Of a stretch of DNA of 64,000 nucleotides, positions 1 through 10,213 are shown piece after piece. The DNA comes from Fuerstiella marisgermanici (GTDB lineage Bacteria > Planctomycetota > Planctomycetia > Planctomycetales > Planctomycetaceae), in assembly GCF_001983935.1 (NCBI RefSeq), contig NZ_CP017641.1, positions 3,038,001 to 3,102,000 of the forward strand, in the 5' to 3' direction. The position numbers and the translations under genes were made by a program. Under the pieces are notes generated by a model that was given only the letters and a program-made list of their open reading frames with translations, made no database searches and was not told the origin of the DNA. Position 1 is the stretch's first letter, and the number at the start of each line of letters is the position of its first letter.

Positions 1-97
1 CCGTACGAAACGTCGTCGAAAGATTGCGCACAGACAACGCGATTTCCGCGGTTGGCCTGGCGGGAGGTGGTGTTTCCGTGGTGGTGGATGTTTTCAT
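1..97 (-). CDS. Oligopeptide/dipeptide ABC transporter ATP-binding protein, 5' end only (OppD/DppD type)
   Basis: This is the start of a minus-strand gene that runs off the left edge of the window, 32 codons visible. It begins with ATG at 97-95, three bases after the stop of the upstream permease gene. After a Thr/Pro-rich leader it reads LSVRNLSTTFRT, which matches the first beta strands of ABC ATPases of the OppD/DppD group, just before where the Walker A loop would come. Its place after a binding protein and two permeases supports the role of energising peptide import. The catalytic motifs lie outside the window, so the call rests on position and these few residues. Confidence 0.7.
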   Translation of the reverse strand, partial: MKTSTTTETPPPARPTAEIALSVRNLSTTFRT

Positions 98-100
98 AGT

Positions 101-1357
101 TCACACATGTTTCGGGTCCAGAATATCCTGCATAGCGTCGGACAGAATGTTGAACGCCAGCACCAGCACAAACATAAACGCGGTCGCCACGCCGATCTGC
201 CAGAAGTTACCGTTGACAACTTCGTCCTTCGCCGCGCTGATCATTAGTCCCCAGCTGGTGCCTTCCTGAACGCCAAGGCCCAGGAAGCTGAGAATCACTT
301 CGGATTTGATCGCTCCGATGAACAGCAACGAGAAATTGATAAGCATTAAATGAGTCACGTTGGGCAGCAGATGACGGAACAGAATCCTTGTGCGACTGTA
401 GCCCAGCACCTGAGCCGCCTGAACATATTCCTGTTCTCGCAGCTTCAGCGTTTCGCCGCGGATGATACGGCACGGCCCAATCCAGAACGTGGCACAGAAC
501 GCAACGTAGACAGGAATCAACGTTGCATCCAGCCGCGAACCGCCCAGAAGCTTTTCCAGCAGGTTGCCAGTGTTGTCGTTAATCATCTGGTCGATCGTGC
601 CTTCTCGGAAAACATAGACCAGCAGAATCAACAACACGATGTTGGGGATCGAAGCGAAGGTGGAATACAGCCAGGTGATTACAACGTCGACCCAGCCGCC
701 GAAGTAGCCAGCCAACAGCCCCATGATCGCACCAATCAGCACCGACACGAAACCGGTCACCAGCCCCACCAAAATTGCGACGCGAACCGAATAGATGGCT
801 CGCAAAAAGTTCGAACGTCCCAGCCGGTCGGTGCCCAGCGACAGATGCAGCCAGCGTCGCACAGGGCCGACGGTAAGATGCGTCATGCTATCGACTGTTT
901 CTTCCAGTTCTTCGATCTTCTGCGCGGCTGCGACGCCAACGGTTGATGAAGAATTCACTTCCGCATCAAGATCGGGCACTTCCTTCAGTTCTGCCAAAAG
1001 AGCATCGCCCTTCGCCAAAGCGGCGCGAAGTTCATCCGTGGATGCGTCGGCCGCCTGTAAGTCGGCGATGGGAAATTCTTTCAACGATTCCTGAGGGTCG
1101 CTGCTGCTGAGGGGGATTCTGAGTTTGTTGAGAAACCATTCCGCATTGTCGACTCGTTTTTCAGGCGAACTCACGACGCCAAATCCAGGCTTCGATGGTG
1201 CGCCGTATTCATTCGCCGTGTCTTCGATCGTCACCAGCCCCAGCAGCACGCCGACACCGATCAGGACGTAGATTCCAATGATCACCAAAGCGATCAGCGC
1301 GGGCTTGTGCTTGACAAATTTCACCCACACGCGGGATTGAGGTGCAGCGCCGCTCAT
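101..1357 (-). CDS. ABC transporter permease, OppC/DppC type
   Basis: Inner-membrane permease of a peptide-type ABC importer, 418 residues. One membrane segment lies near residues 16-40, and the BPD_transp_1 domain occupies roughly residues 190-405, with the EAA loop that contacts the ATPase (EYVQAAQVLGYSR, near residue 312). DppC/OppC proteins are usually about 300 residues. The extra length is a hydrophilic, charged segment of about 130 residues between the first membrane segment and the domain, presumably periplasmic. The start ATG overlaps the stop of the OppB-type gene by four bases (ATGA), indicating translational coupling in one operon. The substrate cannot be read from the sequence. 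Confidence 0.9.
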   Translation of the reverse strand: MSGAAPQSRVWVKFVKHKPALIALVIIGIYVLIGVGVLLGLVTIEDTANEYGAPSKPGFGVVSSPEKRVDNAEWFLNKLRIPLSSSDPQESLKEFPIADLQAADASTDELRAALAKGDALLAELKEVPDLDAEVNSSSTVGVAAAQKIEELEETVDSMTHLTVGPVRRWLHLSLGTDRLGRSNFLRAIYSVRVAILVGLVTGFVSVLIGAIMGLLAGYFGGWVDVVITWLYSTFASIPNIVLLILLVYVFREGTIDQMINDNTGNLLEKLLGGSRLDATLIPVYVAFCATFWIGPCRIIRGETLKLREQEYVQAAQVLGYSRTRILFRHLLPNVTHLMLINFSLLFIGAIKSEVILSFLGLGVQEGTSWGLMISAAKDEVVNGNFWQIGVATAFMFVLVLAFNILSDAMQDILDPKHV

Positions 1358-2370
1358 GTCAACCTCACTCGTGGATCAACCATCGCGTACAGCACGTCGG
1401 TCAGAAGGTTGGTGACAAGATATGCAGCAGCGAACACGGCCCCGATCGTCTGAACAACCGGAAAATCAGCCTGGTTTACCGCCGTGATTAACGCTCGACC
1501 AACACCCGGAATGCGAAAGTACATCTCCAGCAGGAACGAGCCGGTAATCAAAAACGGAATGCTGATGCTAACTCGCGTGATCACCGGAATCATGGCGTTC
1601 TTTAATAGGTGCACAAACATGATGCGACGTTCATCGGCCCCTTTGGCTCGTGCCGTCGTGATGTAGTCTCGCTGCGATTCTTCAACCATCACGGCTCGGT
1701 AAAATCGAGTGTCATACCCCATCGAAACAATCACGCTGATCATGACCGGCAGCAGGCAATAGTAGGGCCACTTCGAAGTAAGGTACGGCCACAAACCCGC
1801 TTGCTGAATAGTTTCGTATCCACTGATGGCGAACGGAGCGAAATCACCGGATCGAATGGCGAAGCCCAGCCAGTACTGGCCGACGATGATGTACACCAGA
1901 AAGCTGATACTCATCCCCAGCACGGCTAAAAACACGAGCGACCGGTCCACCATTCGGCCTCGAAACCAAGCTGCTATCAGCGAAATGGATACGGAGATCA
2001 GTGTTGTCAGCGTGAGTGCGGGAACGGTTAGTGCGAGCGTCGGACCGATTCCGCCGCCGACGATTTCGCCGACCGAACGCCCTTTTTGCTGCCAGCTTTC
2101 TTCACCGAAGTTGAAGATCGACAGCTTGCCAACAAAGCTGGCGTATTGAATCAGGAAGGGTCGATCAAGGCCGACTTCCTGCCGTTTGAGTTCGATTTCT
2201 TCCGGGCTGGCGTTCTTGCCCATGAAGGCCGGAACGGGATCTCGCACGCGCAGGATCAGCATCAACAGCATGAGGATGCCCAGGTACACGGGGATGCAAT
2301 ACAACGTTCGTCGAACGATGTAAGTCCACGGTATTGTGCCCGCCACGCGGGTGAAGAAATTATTGGACAT
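1354..2370 (-). CDS. ABC transporter permease, OppB/DppB type
   Basis: First permease of the same importer, 338 residues, a normal family length. It has an N-terminal membrane segment near residues 27-45, then a five-to-six segment BPD_transp_1 domain with the EAA loop DYITTARAKGADERRIM near residue 237. It pairs with the OppC-type permease to form the membrane channel. It overlaps that gene by four bases and lies 133 bases downstream of the binding-protein gene. I see no frameshift or missing part. Confidence 0.92.
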   Translation of the reverse strand: MSNNFFTRVAGTIPWTYIVRRTLYCIPVYLGILMLLMLILRVRDPVPAFMGKNASPEEIELKRQEVGLDRPFLIQYASFVGKLSIFNFGEESWQQKGRSVGEIVGGGIGPTLALTVPALTLTTLISVSISLIAAWFRGRMVDRSLVFLAVLGMSISFLVYIIVGQYWLGFAIRSGDFAPFAISGYETIQQAGLWPYLTSKWPYYCLLPVMISVIVSMGYDTRFYRAVMVEESQRDYITTARAKGADERRIMFVHLLKNAMIPVITRVSISIPFLITGSFLLEMYFRIPGVGRALITAVNQADFPVVQTIGAVFAAAYLVTNLLTDVLYAMVDPRVRLT

Positions 2371-2503
2371 GAATGTTGAAGTCAGGTGATATTACGAAAG
2401 CGAGGGAGTGGCGATTTTAAGTGTTGAAGCGAGAGTCATCGTCGCGAGTTGATCAATCGCTGACGATGCACGGCAATTTATTTTTTGCTGCCCGACGACA
2501 CAT

Positions 2504-4516
2504 CTACCGTTCCACATCCACATACTTAAACCAATTCGCGAACGTTTCCACGGGCTTGAAATACTTCATGCGATCGTGGATCACGTAATGTCTTGTGCGA
2601 GCCATCGAACCGGCATACGGCGCGTCGTGCAGCAGCATGTCCTGCATGCGAATGTAGATCTCAGTACGTTCCGGCGAAGGTGGCATGCCGACAATTTTTT
2701 CGTACAGGCGATCGTACTCGTCGCGCTTGTAGTTGAAGTGATTGCTGCCGGGCGATTCATTCGGACCGTAAAACAATGCCAGATTATTTTCGCCGTCCGG
2801 GTAGTCAGATCCCCATGCAAACGAGAAGAACGGGGCCTTGCGGTCGTCGACGGTCTGCATCAGCGTTGGGAAGTCGACAAGGTTCGGCCGAATACGAATT
2901 CCAATGGCGCTCAGTTGTCGACTTAGCATTTCGCTTTGTTCGCGATTGTTGCGGCCCTGCGAAACGAAGTAATCAATGATTGGCAAACCCTCACCGTTTG
3001 GAAAACCGGCTTCTGCCAGCAGTTTGCGAGCTCGTTCCAAATTCGGGCCGCGGAAACTGGCGTCGGATTCGCCATTTTCCGGATGCCCTTCCAGCAACGG
3101 CGGGATCACTCCATCGTAAACCACGTTCAAGCCGTAGTAGAACGTTTCGTTGCGTTCGTCCCAGTCCAGTGCAGAAGAAATCGCCTGGCGGATTTTGGTG
3201 GCTTTGTCGCCGAGTCCGCCGAGCAGTTTGTCGTCCATGTTGAAGCCGATGAAAATAAAATCCAGCAGCGGAACTGGTTCGTAGCGAACTCCCTGGTCGC
3301 GCCAGTTTGGCTTCAGCACCAGTGACTTCTTGCCATCCACAAATCGTTTACTGAACACCTGCGGCATGTTTTCGTCGGGCACTTGAGCGTAGTCGAAATC
3401 GAGTGCTCGATAGTGCAGCCACATGGGCTGGTCCTGTTCGAAAAACGAAATGTAAATCGTGTCCAGAAACGGCAACCGCTTGCCTTTGGCCTTTTCCAGA
3501 TCGAAGACTTCTTCATCTTCCGGCATGTGTTCTTCGGGGAAGTATTCTTCGCGGTAGTTGGGATTCCTGCGCAGAATCATCTGTAGACCAAACTGCCAGT
3601 CGCCCTCGCTAAGCGTGTACGGCCCCGATCCGACCGGACGAATTCCGAAGCGACTACCATAGGCTTCCAAAGCTTCATGAGGAATCACGCCGGTCTGAAA
3701 CATGGCCAGCACCCACATAAAGCGAGCCGCCGGTTTCTTAAGCGTAACCGTGAAGACTTGATCGTCGATAATGCGAAATCCGGCCACGTCCGCCGTGTAA
3801 TCGAAATGAGCGTCCGGCTTGCCTTCAATCTTTTTTAGCTGATCATCGCGATATTCGTCGAAGCCGACGATGGAATCCCGCATCAACCACCAGCACTTGC
3901 TGCCAATCGTCGAATCAGCCATGCGCCGCCAGGAAAAGAACACATCGCTGGCCACCATTTTGCGGCCCTTGCCTTCCGGAAAACAGTCGGCATCGTGAAA
4001 GTAAATGTCGTCGCGCAGAGTGAACTTCCACGTGATCGGATTCGGATCCGGAACCTCCGGCGGTTCGGGAGGCGGCGGATCACCATTTTCGGCGGCCAGC
4101 TTTTTCGCCGCTTCCCATTCGGCCAGCTGATTCGCCCGTGCGGCTTCGGCCAGTTCGAAGGCCGTCTTACGAAGGTCGTCCGGCGTTTCGATTTCGACCG
4201 GTAATTCCGTCAGTAGCTGCGGTTCAAGTTCATACGGCCGCTTCAAATATTTGTACTGCAACAGCGTGTCGATGATCTGGCTGCAGCAACGATTGTCGTA
4301 AACAGTTGAACCCAAGACCGGGTCGAGCGTCTTAGGCCCTTCACTGCGCATCGGAAAGCGGCCGACTTTCTCTTCTGCGGTGCCGTCATTGCCTGCGGCG
4401 TCTTTTGGGTCGGGGGCTTCGCCCGTGGCGGACCAACAACCGGTGATCGCGAAGAGCAGGCTCGCCAGCAGGATCAATCTGGTTTGAGCGTGTTGCGTGG
4501 TGAAGGCAGCAATCAT
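2504..4516 (-). CDS. Peptide ABC transporter substrate-binding lipoprotein (SBP_bac_5 family)
   Basis: Extracytoplasmic binding protein that would deliver peptides, or a similar solute, to the two permeases downstream. The preferred start is ATG at 4516-4514, giving 670 residues. A longer frame from a TTG at 4585 exists, but the ATG places a lipoprotein signal (hydrophobic run ending in LLFAITGC) directly at the N-terminus. The SBP_bac_5 fold follows, including the characteristic DVFFSWRRM and GSGPYTL segments. A charged insert rich in Glu/Pro (near residues 120-160) makes it longer than the usual 530-600 residues. It is first in the operon, so the promoter should lie in 4517-4922. Confidence 0.88.
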   Translation of the reverse strand: MIAAFTTQHAQTRLILLASLLFAITGCWSATGEAPDPKDAAGNDGTAEEKVGRFPMRSEGPKTLDPVLGSTVYDNRCCSQIIDTLLQYKYLKRPYELEPQLLTELPVEIETPDDLRKTAFELAEAARANQLAEWEAAKKLAAENGDPPPPEPPEVPDPNPITWKFTLRDDIYFHDADCFPEGKGRKMVASDVFFSWRRMADSTIGSKCWWLMRDSIVGFDEYRDDQLKKIEGKPDAHFDYTADVAGFRIIDDQVFTVTLKKPAARFMWVLAMFQTGVIPHEALEAYGSRFGIRPVGSGPYTLSEGDWQFGLQMILRRNPNYREEYFPEEHMPEDEEVFDLEKAKGKRLPFLDTIYISFFEQDQPMWLHYRALDFDYAQVPDENMPQVFSKRFVDGKKSLVLKPNWRDQGVRYEPVPLLDFIFIGFNMDDKLLGGLGDKATKIRQAISSALDWDERNETFYYGLNVVYDGVIPPLLEGHPENGESDASFRGPNLERARKLLAEAGFPNGEGLPIIDYFVSQGRNNREQSEMLSRQLSAIGIRIRPNLVDFPTLMQTVDDRKAPFFSFAWGSDYPDGENNLALFYGPNESPGSNHFNYKRDEYDRLYEKIVGMPPSPERTEIYIRMQDMLLHDAPYAGSMARTRHYVIHDRMKYFKPVETFANWFKYVDVER

Positions 4517-4922
4517 GGAGACATTTGCGGAAGGAGAGATCTGATTCGGTGGACGAAAGGTAAGCGTGGCCACCGGTTGTTGCAAGCGGGATCGGAAATG
4601 GAAGGCGTGAGGTCCAGCGCACGCGGCGACAACTCGCTATCGACTGAGGCATCCGTCAATAGGCAATTGGTGTCGTTCCGCGCCGTGACGGTGAGCATGC
4701 GTGCGGGGGGGGGGAAAGCGACAGAATGGCGAGCGCGCAACTTCGCATGCGCAAACGGCTGCGTGACGCGAGTCTCGTCCATGACTTAGGCAGCGGTATG
4801 AAACGAACAAGCCAGCCACGTGAGCATTCCTGCCCGTGCCAATGTCACGGACAGAAACGTTCGCTGGTACTTCACCTCGCCGCGCCGCTGCCTTAGGCAA
4901 TCGACATCCGCTTGGCTGCGTA
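4517..4922. other. Intergenic region upstream of the ABC importer operon
   Basis: No convincing gene in 406 bases. It must hold the promoter of the minus-strand importer operon and the end of the transcript of the DUF11-repeat gene upstream. A run of nine G at about 4704-4716 and the GC-rich, self-complementary stretch around 4730-4770 are visible, but I could not assign a promoter or terminator. Confidence 0.4.
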
Positions 4923-7900
4923 CTACTGTCGCTCTTCGTAGACGGTCACAGATTCCGACACCACCAATGGGCGTTCCATCTGGCCGTACTGCACGCGAGC
5001 CGACAGGACTTTGTTACGGATTGGACGTGTTCCCTTCAGCTTGACTTCAAACGTCTTGCGTTCGTTGGCCGCGATGCGGCTGACAAGCTGATAGCTGACT
5101 TCGTTGGTCGTTTTGTCGACAAAGCCCTGTACTTCACGATTGCCCGCCGCCAGCACTTCGATTTCGGGCGGCACGTCAATCAACAGTTGCACGTCGGTGG
5201 CATCTGCCGTGCCGCGATTGTCGACCGTAATCGTGAAGCCGAAGGTTTGGCCCAGCGCGACCGGGCCATCCAGGCGGCTAATGTCGGCACTGACGTTATG
5301 CAGGTCTTCGACCACTGTTGTGGCCTTCTCGCTACTGCCGTGCACGCCCGCGTTTTCGAAGATCTGAACAACGCTTTCGCGATCGCCGGCTTTGGTGGGC
5401 ATCAGTTCGATTCTTAGAGTCTCGTCCTTACCTGGCCCCAGCCGATTGATTTGCCAGGTGACTTCGCGAGTTTCCGGGTTGTAACGACCGCCCTTGTTGG
5501 CGTTCATGAACTTCATGCCGTCCGGCACCGTTTCCACAACCTTAGCGTCGAACGCTTCGATGTTGGTTTCGTTGCTGACCGTGTTTTCATAAACCGCACT
5601 GCGGCTGACAAAACGTCGACTCGGCCCGCGGCGGACGATGTTTAGTTGAGCACCGATAATATTGGTTCGCCACGCGGCCTGATCTTTCGCGCCGCCTGCC
5701 GCCGTCACTTCCGCTTCAGCTCGAAATTCACCCGGTTCCGACGCGACGACAGTCAGAACAATCTCGCGTTGAGCACCTGGTTGTAGAGACTGGACTTCGT
5801 ATTCAATGTCGTTGCCGGCCGGATGAGTCAGTCCGCCTTTGGGCGGCAGCATCGTGCGAACGTAAACGTCGCGAGCTTCACCGCTGCCTTCGTTTGTGAT
5901 GACGTATCGATACGCCACTTCTTCACCCAAACGGACCGCGTCTGGGCCGGCCATCTGCAGCCGCAACTTTGGCGCTGTAATGACGGTGGTGGCTTTGACT
6001 CGCGATTTTGAATGGACAGTTGCGACACCGTCCAAAGTTCCTTCGCCCGTTGGGACGACTCGAACAGTAATCTCTTTCGTTTCGCCTGGTTCAACGCGAT
6101 CAAACGTCCACATCAGTTTCTTAGTGGTCCGATTGATCTTGGCATCGGGGGCAGCTCCCACAACGTCTGCGCCGGCCGTCACATCGTCTTCGACGACAAC
6201 GTCAAAGGCCGTCGCATCACCTTCGTTGCGAATGTAAATGTTGTAATCCAACGGTGTGCCAACGGTCGCGTTCTTGGGAGCAGTCTTTTCCAGCACCAGG
6301 CTTGGCCGCATGACTCCTGAGACTGGACGGATATCGCCGAAGTGACGGTCGCCAGTGGGACGCCGATCGTCTGGAATTGGGTTGCTGGGAATTCGGTTGA
6401 TCGGCACACGATTGTCATCACCGAACCCGCGATCGTCACCGAAGTTGCGGTCGTTGTTGTTGTAATCATTGTTGTAGGACGGATCGTTGCCGAATTCACG
6501 TGGCTGGTCGCGGTAGTCGGAATTGCCGTTTCCGGAGTTGCCGCCGAATTCGCGCGGCGGGTCACTAAAGCCCGGATCGCGTGCAGGAAATTCACGGGCT
6601 CCGCCGTTGAATTCGCGGTCACTGTTGAATTCGCGGTCGCCACCAAATTCGCGTCCGCCGTTAGCGGGCGGGTCCATCGGTGGTGGAAAGTCGTCAGCTC
6701 GGTTGTCTCGAGGTTCGTAAGGAGCCGGTTCGTACGGAGCCGGTTCGTATGGCGGCGGTTCATTACCGATCGAACTGTTTGGAACAGGAATCGAAAGCGG
6801 TGGTGTATCAATGGCTTCCTGCGGCGATCCAAAACCCGGGTCGCTAAGCGGTGGACGGGAATCTACAGGCTCAACATCTTCCGCAAACGGCAGAGGGGTT
6901 CCGTCGTCAGGAGTCGCTCGACGACCTGGCGTTCGGCGTGGAGGTGTTGCCGGAGTTTCGTAAGTGCGATCGGGACGCGGATCAGCGAAGTCGGGCTGAG
7001 TCGGGCGCGGCGCATCTGGTTCAGACTGGTCGGGAAAAGTTTGTGGATCGGGCAGTGGATTCGGTTCCCGTGGCATCGGCACCGGATCGGGCTCAAATGG
7101 CCGTGGTGACAACGGCTGATCTGCCGGTCTTGCGTCTGGAGTTGCGGGATCGAATGGAGCCGGCGTCACTGTGCCAGGATCTTCGTCAAACGGCGTCGTC
7201 GAACCGTCAAACGGGTCCGCCAACTGACCACCAGCAGGCTGGACGGGGTTGCCGTCGACAGGCATGCTGTCGCGCGGAGCGTCGCCGAAACCGGGTGGGC
7301 TTTCGCCAAATGGAGTCGCAAGCGATTCGTCCGGAGTCGGCTGCAACCGCTGTTCAGGCGAGCCATAGAACTGAGTCGTTTTTTCTTCGCCTGCCGTGCT
7401 GCTGGCTGCCGGTGGCTGAGTGTCATCGCCACCGAAGAATTTCATCTGCGCTGCGGAGCCGGCCGCGTTGTCCTGCGGTTGATTCGCGGGCGCGGCGGAC
7501 GCCTGAAAATTGGCCGGAGCCATGTTCACAGGCGACCCATTGACAGGTGCCCCATTCTCGGGCTGCTGCGAAGCAAACTCAGGATCAGGCGCGGGAGCAC
7601 TCGGTTCTGCGTCCGTCACAAACGGGCTGTAAGTCGGTTCTTCAGCGGTCGGCGTGCCTTCGCTATTTCCGATCGGTTCCACATCGTCGCGTCGAAATGG
7701 ACGCAGGTCTTCAGCGTGAGCATGGTCATGCGCGTGATCGTGATCGGCGGGCTGTGGTTGTTGAGGCTGAGTGGCATCATCGGGGACGAACGGCTTGGTT
7801 TCGGTGAACGCGACCGTCTGAACGGCTTCTTCACCAGCGGCCTGATAGTTGGCAGCAATTGCTCCGGAAGCCTCCGCAGCAGCAAACGGATTTCCGCCAG

Positions 7901-8288
7901 CAGCCAACGCAGAAGCTTTGACGCTGGTGTCAACGGGCGCTGCATTCGGCTGAACCATCGCAGGTTCATTGCCGTAAAACGGGCTATTTTCGTCGGCTTG
8001 TTCCGTCGCTGCGGGTTCGGACATATCGAATCCGCCCGGCGGCATTTCGGGCGCATCGCTGCTCGTTGCCGCCATCAATCGGTCGAATTCCGAAGGCTGC
8101 ATCGTCGCGTCAACAGACTTTTGGCCTTCTGGTTCGCCGGTAATGAGTTCGGCGGCCAAAGCCTCTGCGTTCAACGATTCCTGAGCCGCATTTTGACGCG
8201 GCAGGCGGTGCTGGACTTCGAGAATGGCCAGACTGCCGATGCCAATGACACCTACAACGGCCACGGTTTTCCAGAATGAACCCTGCAT
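4923..8288 (-). CDS. Large membrane-anchored Pro-rich protein with DUF11-type repeats
   Basis: A 1121-residue surface or cell-envelope protein of unknown role. Residues 5-25 form a single hydrophobic segment, probably a signal anchor. Residues about 130-640 are low complexity: rich in Pro, Asp, Glu and Asn, with a His/Asp/Ala cluster (DHDHAHDHAHAED) and short tandem repeats, including three YEPAP-like units near residue 515 and several REF/DREF units at 540-610. Residues about 650-1115 contain about four repeats of the DUF11/conserved-repeat beta-sandwich type (for example LVLEKTAPKNATVGTPLDY). Such repeats are known from extracellular proteins. No catalytic motif is visible. It is transcribed alone or with the importer operon. 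Confidence 0.85.
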   Translation of the reverse strand: MQGSFWKTVAVVGVIGIGSLAILEVQHRLPRQNAAQESLNAEALAAELITGEPEGQKSVDATMQPSEFDRLMAATSSDAPEMPPGGFDMSEPAATEQADENSPFYGNEPAMVQPNAAPVDTSVKASALAAGGNPFAAAEASGAIAANYQAAGEEAVQTVAFTETKPFVPDDATQPQQPQPADHDHAHDHAHAEDLRPFRRDDVEPIGNSEGTPTAEEPTYSPFVTDAEPSAPAPDPEFASQQPENGAPVNGSPVNMAPANFQASAAPANQPQDNAAGSAAQMKFFGGDDTQPPAASSTAGEEKTTQFYGSPEQRLQPTPDESLATPFGESPPGFGDAPRDSMPVDGNPVQPAGGQLADPFDGSTTPFDEDPGTVTPAPFDPATPDARPADQPLSPRPFEPDPVPMPREPNPLPDPQTFPDQSEPDAPRPTQPDFADPRPDRTYETPATPPRRTPGRRATPDDGTPLPFAEDVEPVDSRPPLSDPGFGSPQEAIDTPPLSIPVPNSSIGNEPPPYEPAPYEPAPYEPRDNRADDFPPPMDPPANGGREFGGDREFNSDREFNGGAREFPARDPGFSDPPREFGGNSGNGNSDYRDQPREFGNDPSYNNDYNNNDRNFGDDRGFGDDNRVPINRIPSNPIPDDRRPTGDRHFGDIRPVSGVMRPSLVLEKTAPKNATVGTPLDYNIYIRNEGDATAFDVVVEDDVTAGADVVGAAPDAKINRTTKKLMWTFDRVEPGETKEITVRVVPTGEGTLDGVATVHSKSRVKATTVITAPKLRLQMAGPDAVRLGEEVAYRYVITNEGSGEARDVYVRTMLPPKGGLTHPAGNDIEYEVQSLQPGAQREIVLTVVASEPGEFRAEAEVTAAGGAKDQAAWRTNIIGAQLNIVRRGPSRRFVSRSAVYENTVSNETNIEAFDAKVVETVPDGMKFMNANKGGRYNPETREVTWQINRLGPGKDETLRIELMPTKAGDRESVVQIFENAGVHGSSEKATTVVEDLHNVSADISRLDGPVALGQTFGFTITVDNRGTADATDVQLLIDVPPEIEVLAAGNREVQGFVDKTTNEVSYQLVSRIAANERKTFEVKLKGTRPIRNKVLSARVQYGQMERPLVVSESVTVYEERQ
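6713..6765 (-). repeat. Short in-frame tandem repeat (YEPAP coding units)
   Basis: Three adjacent copies of a 15-base unit, read on the minus strand as TACGAACCGGCTCC with small changes, encode Tyr-Glu-Pro-Ala-Pro units inside the Pro-rich region of the DUF11-repeat protein. Such units can vary in number by slippage. Confidence 0.7.
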
Positions 8289-8488
8289 GGGATTCCTTCC
8301 CCATCCGATGAATTAAACAGCGACCTGCCCCCCGGGCAGCACAAAACGTCCGTGTTTGCCCTGACGTTTTACCAGATCTCCCCAACTACCGAAAGACGTG
8401 TTTCAGCAGTGAATTCGCGGCTCAACGGCATTTCCTGCCGAAAAATCAACACAAAATCTGGTCCCGAACGGCCGTTTCTGCGCGTTCA

Positions 8489-10213
8489 TCAGCGAACAAT
8501 GATCAAACCGATGATGCCCGCAAATGTGGCGTAATACAGGAACACCGGCAGAGTCCGCCGGATGATTTGGCCTTCGCGTCCGACCAGTCCCGCCACGGCA
8601 GACGCCGCCACAACGTTGTGAACGCAGATGGTGTTCCCGGCCGCTCCACCGACCGCCTGCAACGCGACCACCCAAAACGGGTCGACGCCGATTTGCTGGC
8701 CAACGCCAAACTGAAACTTCGACAGCATCATGTTGCTGATCGTATTGCTGCCCGCCACGAACGCTCCGAGCCCCCCCGTTAACGGAGCCAGCAGCGGCCA
8801 TGCCTTGCCTGCGAGTTCCGACATTTGCTGAGCCAGCATCAGTGGCATTTCGGGCAGACCGGCGGCTCCCCCCTTCGTCCCCAGAAAGATTTGCACCATC
8901 GGCACGGTAAACACCAGCGCCACGGACGCTCGCGCCGTCGTGCGGAACGAATCGGAGATTGCCGTGCGAAACTGACCGACTGCCATTCGATGCAGAAAAA
9001 ACGCCGCGACAGACACGATCACGAAAATCGTCCCCGGCAACGCCAGCGGTTTGCTGTCCAGCTTCGCGGGCGTGTCAAACAAATTGGTCACGGACAGAAC
9101 CACGCTCGGATGTGTCACCCATCCTTTGATTGGTAACTGTGGCAAGCTGAACAGGACAAGCAGAACAGCCAGGATCAGATACGGCGTCCACGCCTGCCGT
9201 AGTGACAACTGTGATACTGGTTGCCGAGCGTCCAGTTCCTCGGTCGGATCGCTGGCGTTGAATGCCGTCCAATCGGTGGGCCATGAGTTTCGGTCGGCAA
9301 ACTGCCACGGCGTTCCCGCCGGAATAAGGAAACCTCGACGAGCCGCCGCGACGGTGATTGTCAGCCCGATCAAGCCGCCGAACAGCGATGGAAACTGAGG
9401 CCCCAGAAACATGGCCGTCAACACGGATGGCACCGTCATCGCGAACGCGGCGAATAGAGCGAACTTCCAACAGGCCAGGCCTTCAGAAAATGACTTCGCC
9501 GCTCCAAACCCTTTCGTCAGCACCGACACCAGGATCAGCGGAAGAAACGTGCCGACCGTCGCGTGGACCAAAGCCACTCGAATTCCGATCACATGCAAAA
9601 GCGCGGAAGCTGATTGATCGGTTTCTGTGATCAGTTTCAGAGACAGCGCCGCTTGTTGAAGGGACGAATCGTCCGGAAAGCCATCGGACAGCCCGAGTCC
9701 CCGACTCACGCCCAGCAAAATAGGCGTGCCTAATGCTCCAAACGAAACCGGCGTGCTTTGAATGATGACGCCGGAAACCACGGCCGCCAAAGGAGGAAAG
9801 CCCAAAGCGACCAGCAGCGGGACGGCGACGGCGGCCGGAGTTCCAAACCCAGCCGCTCCTTCGATAAACGATCCGAACAGCCACGCCACAATGATGACCT
9901 GAATCCGGCGGTCCGGAGACACTTCGTGAAAGCCAGATCGAATTACATTCACCGCACCGCTTTGCTGCAGCGTGTTCAGCAGCAGGATCGCTCCAAAAAC
10001 GATATACAGCAGGTTGGCGGTCGTTACCAGGCCGCTAAGACCGTAGGCCAACACCTGCCAGCCGGGGACTTTCCAGACAAACAACGCCAACACCACGGCA
10101 GTGATCAACGATAACGGCATCGCTCGACTGGCCGGCCACCGCAGCCCCACCAGAAACACGGCCACGACGACGATTGGCAACGACGCCAGCACAGCGTATA
10201 GAAAGTCTTCCAT
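8489..10213 (-). CDS. lctP: L-lactate permease family transporter (LctP)
   Basis: Inner-membrane transporter of the LctP family, which imports lactate or glycolate with protons. The start chosen is ATG at 10213-10211, giving 574 residues and beginning [14 protein letters not shown] longer frame back to 10492 adds a polar leader not seen in the family. About 12-14 hydrophobic segments span the protein. Family segments are visible, such as [26 protein letters not shown] (given here only to point to the region near residue 125), a second GALGTPI motif, and the C-terminal GSNTISNMM near residue 500. It lies between a repeat-bearing gap and the DUF11-protein gene. It could be a different short-chain hydroxy-acid carrier. 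Confidence 0.88.
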   Translation of the reverse strand: MEDFLYAVLASLPIVVVAVFLVGLRWPASRAMPLSLITAVVLALFVWKVPGWQVLAYGLSGLVTTANLLYIVFGAILLLNTLQQSGAVNVIRSGFHEVSPDRRIQVIIVAWLFGSFIEGAAGFGTPAAVAVPLLVALGFPPLAAVVSGVIIQSTPVSFGALGTPILLGVSRGLGLSDGFPDDSSLQQAALSLKLITETDQSASALLHVIGIRVALVHATVGTFLPLILVSVLTKGFGAAKSFSEGLACWKFALFAAFAMTVPSVLTAMFLGPQFPSLFGGLIGLTITVAAARRGFLIPAGTPWQFADRNSWPTDWTAFNASDPTEELDARQPVSQLSLRQAWTPYLILAVLLVLFSLPQLPIKGWVTHPSVVLSVTNLFDTPAKLDSKPLALPGTIFVIVSVAAFFLHRMAVGQFRTAISDSFRTTARASVALVFTVPMVQIFLGTKGGAAGLPEMPLMLAQQMSELAGKAWPLLAPLTGGLGAFVAGSNTISNMMLSKFQFGVGQQIGVDPFWVVALQAVGGAAGNTICVHNVVAASAVAGLVGREGQIIRRTLPVFLYYATFAGIIGLIIVR

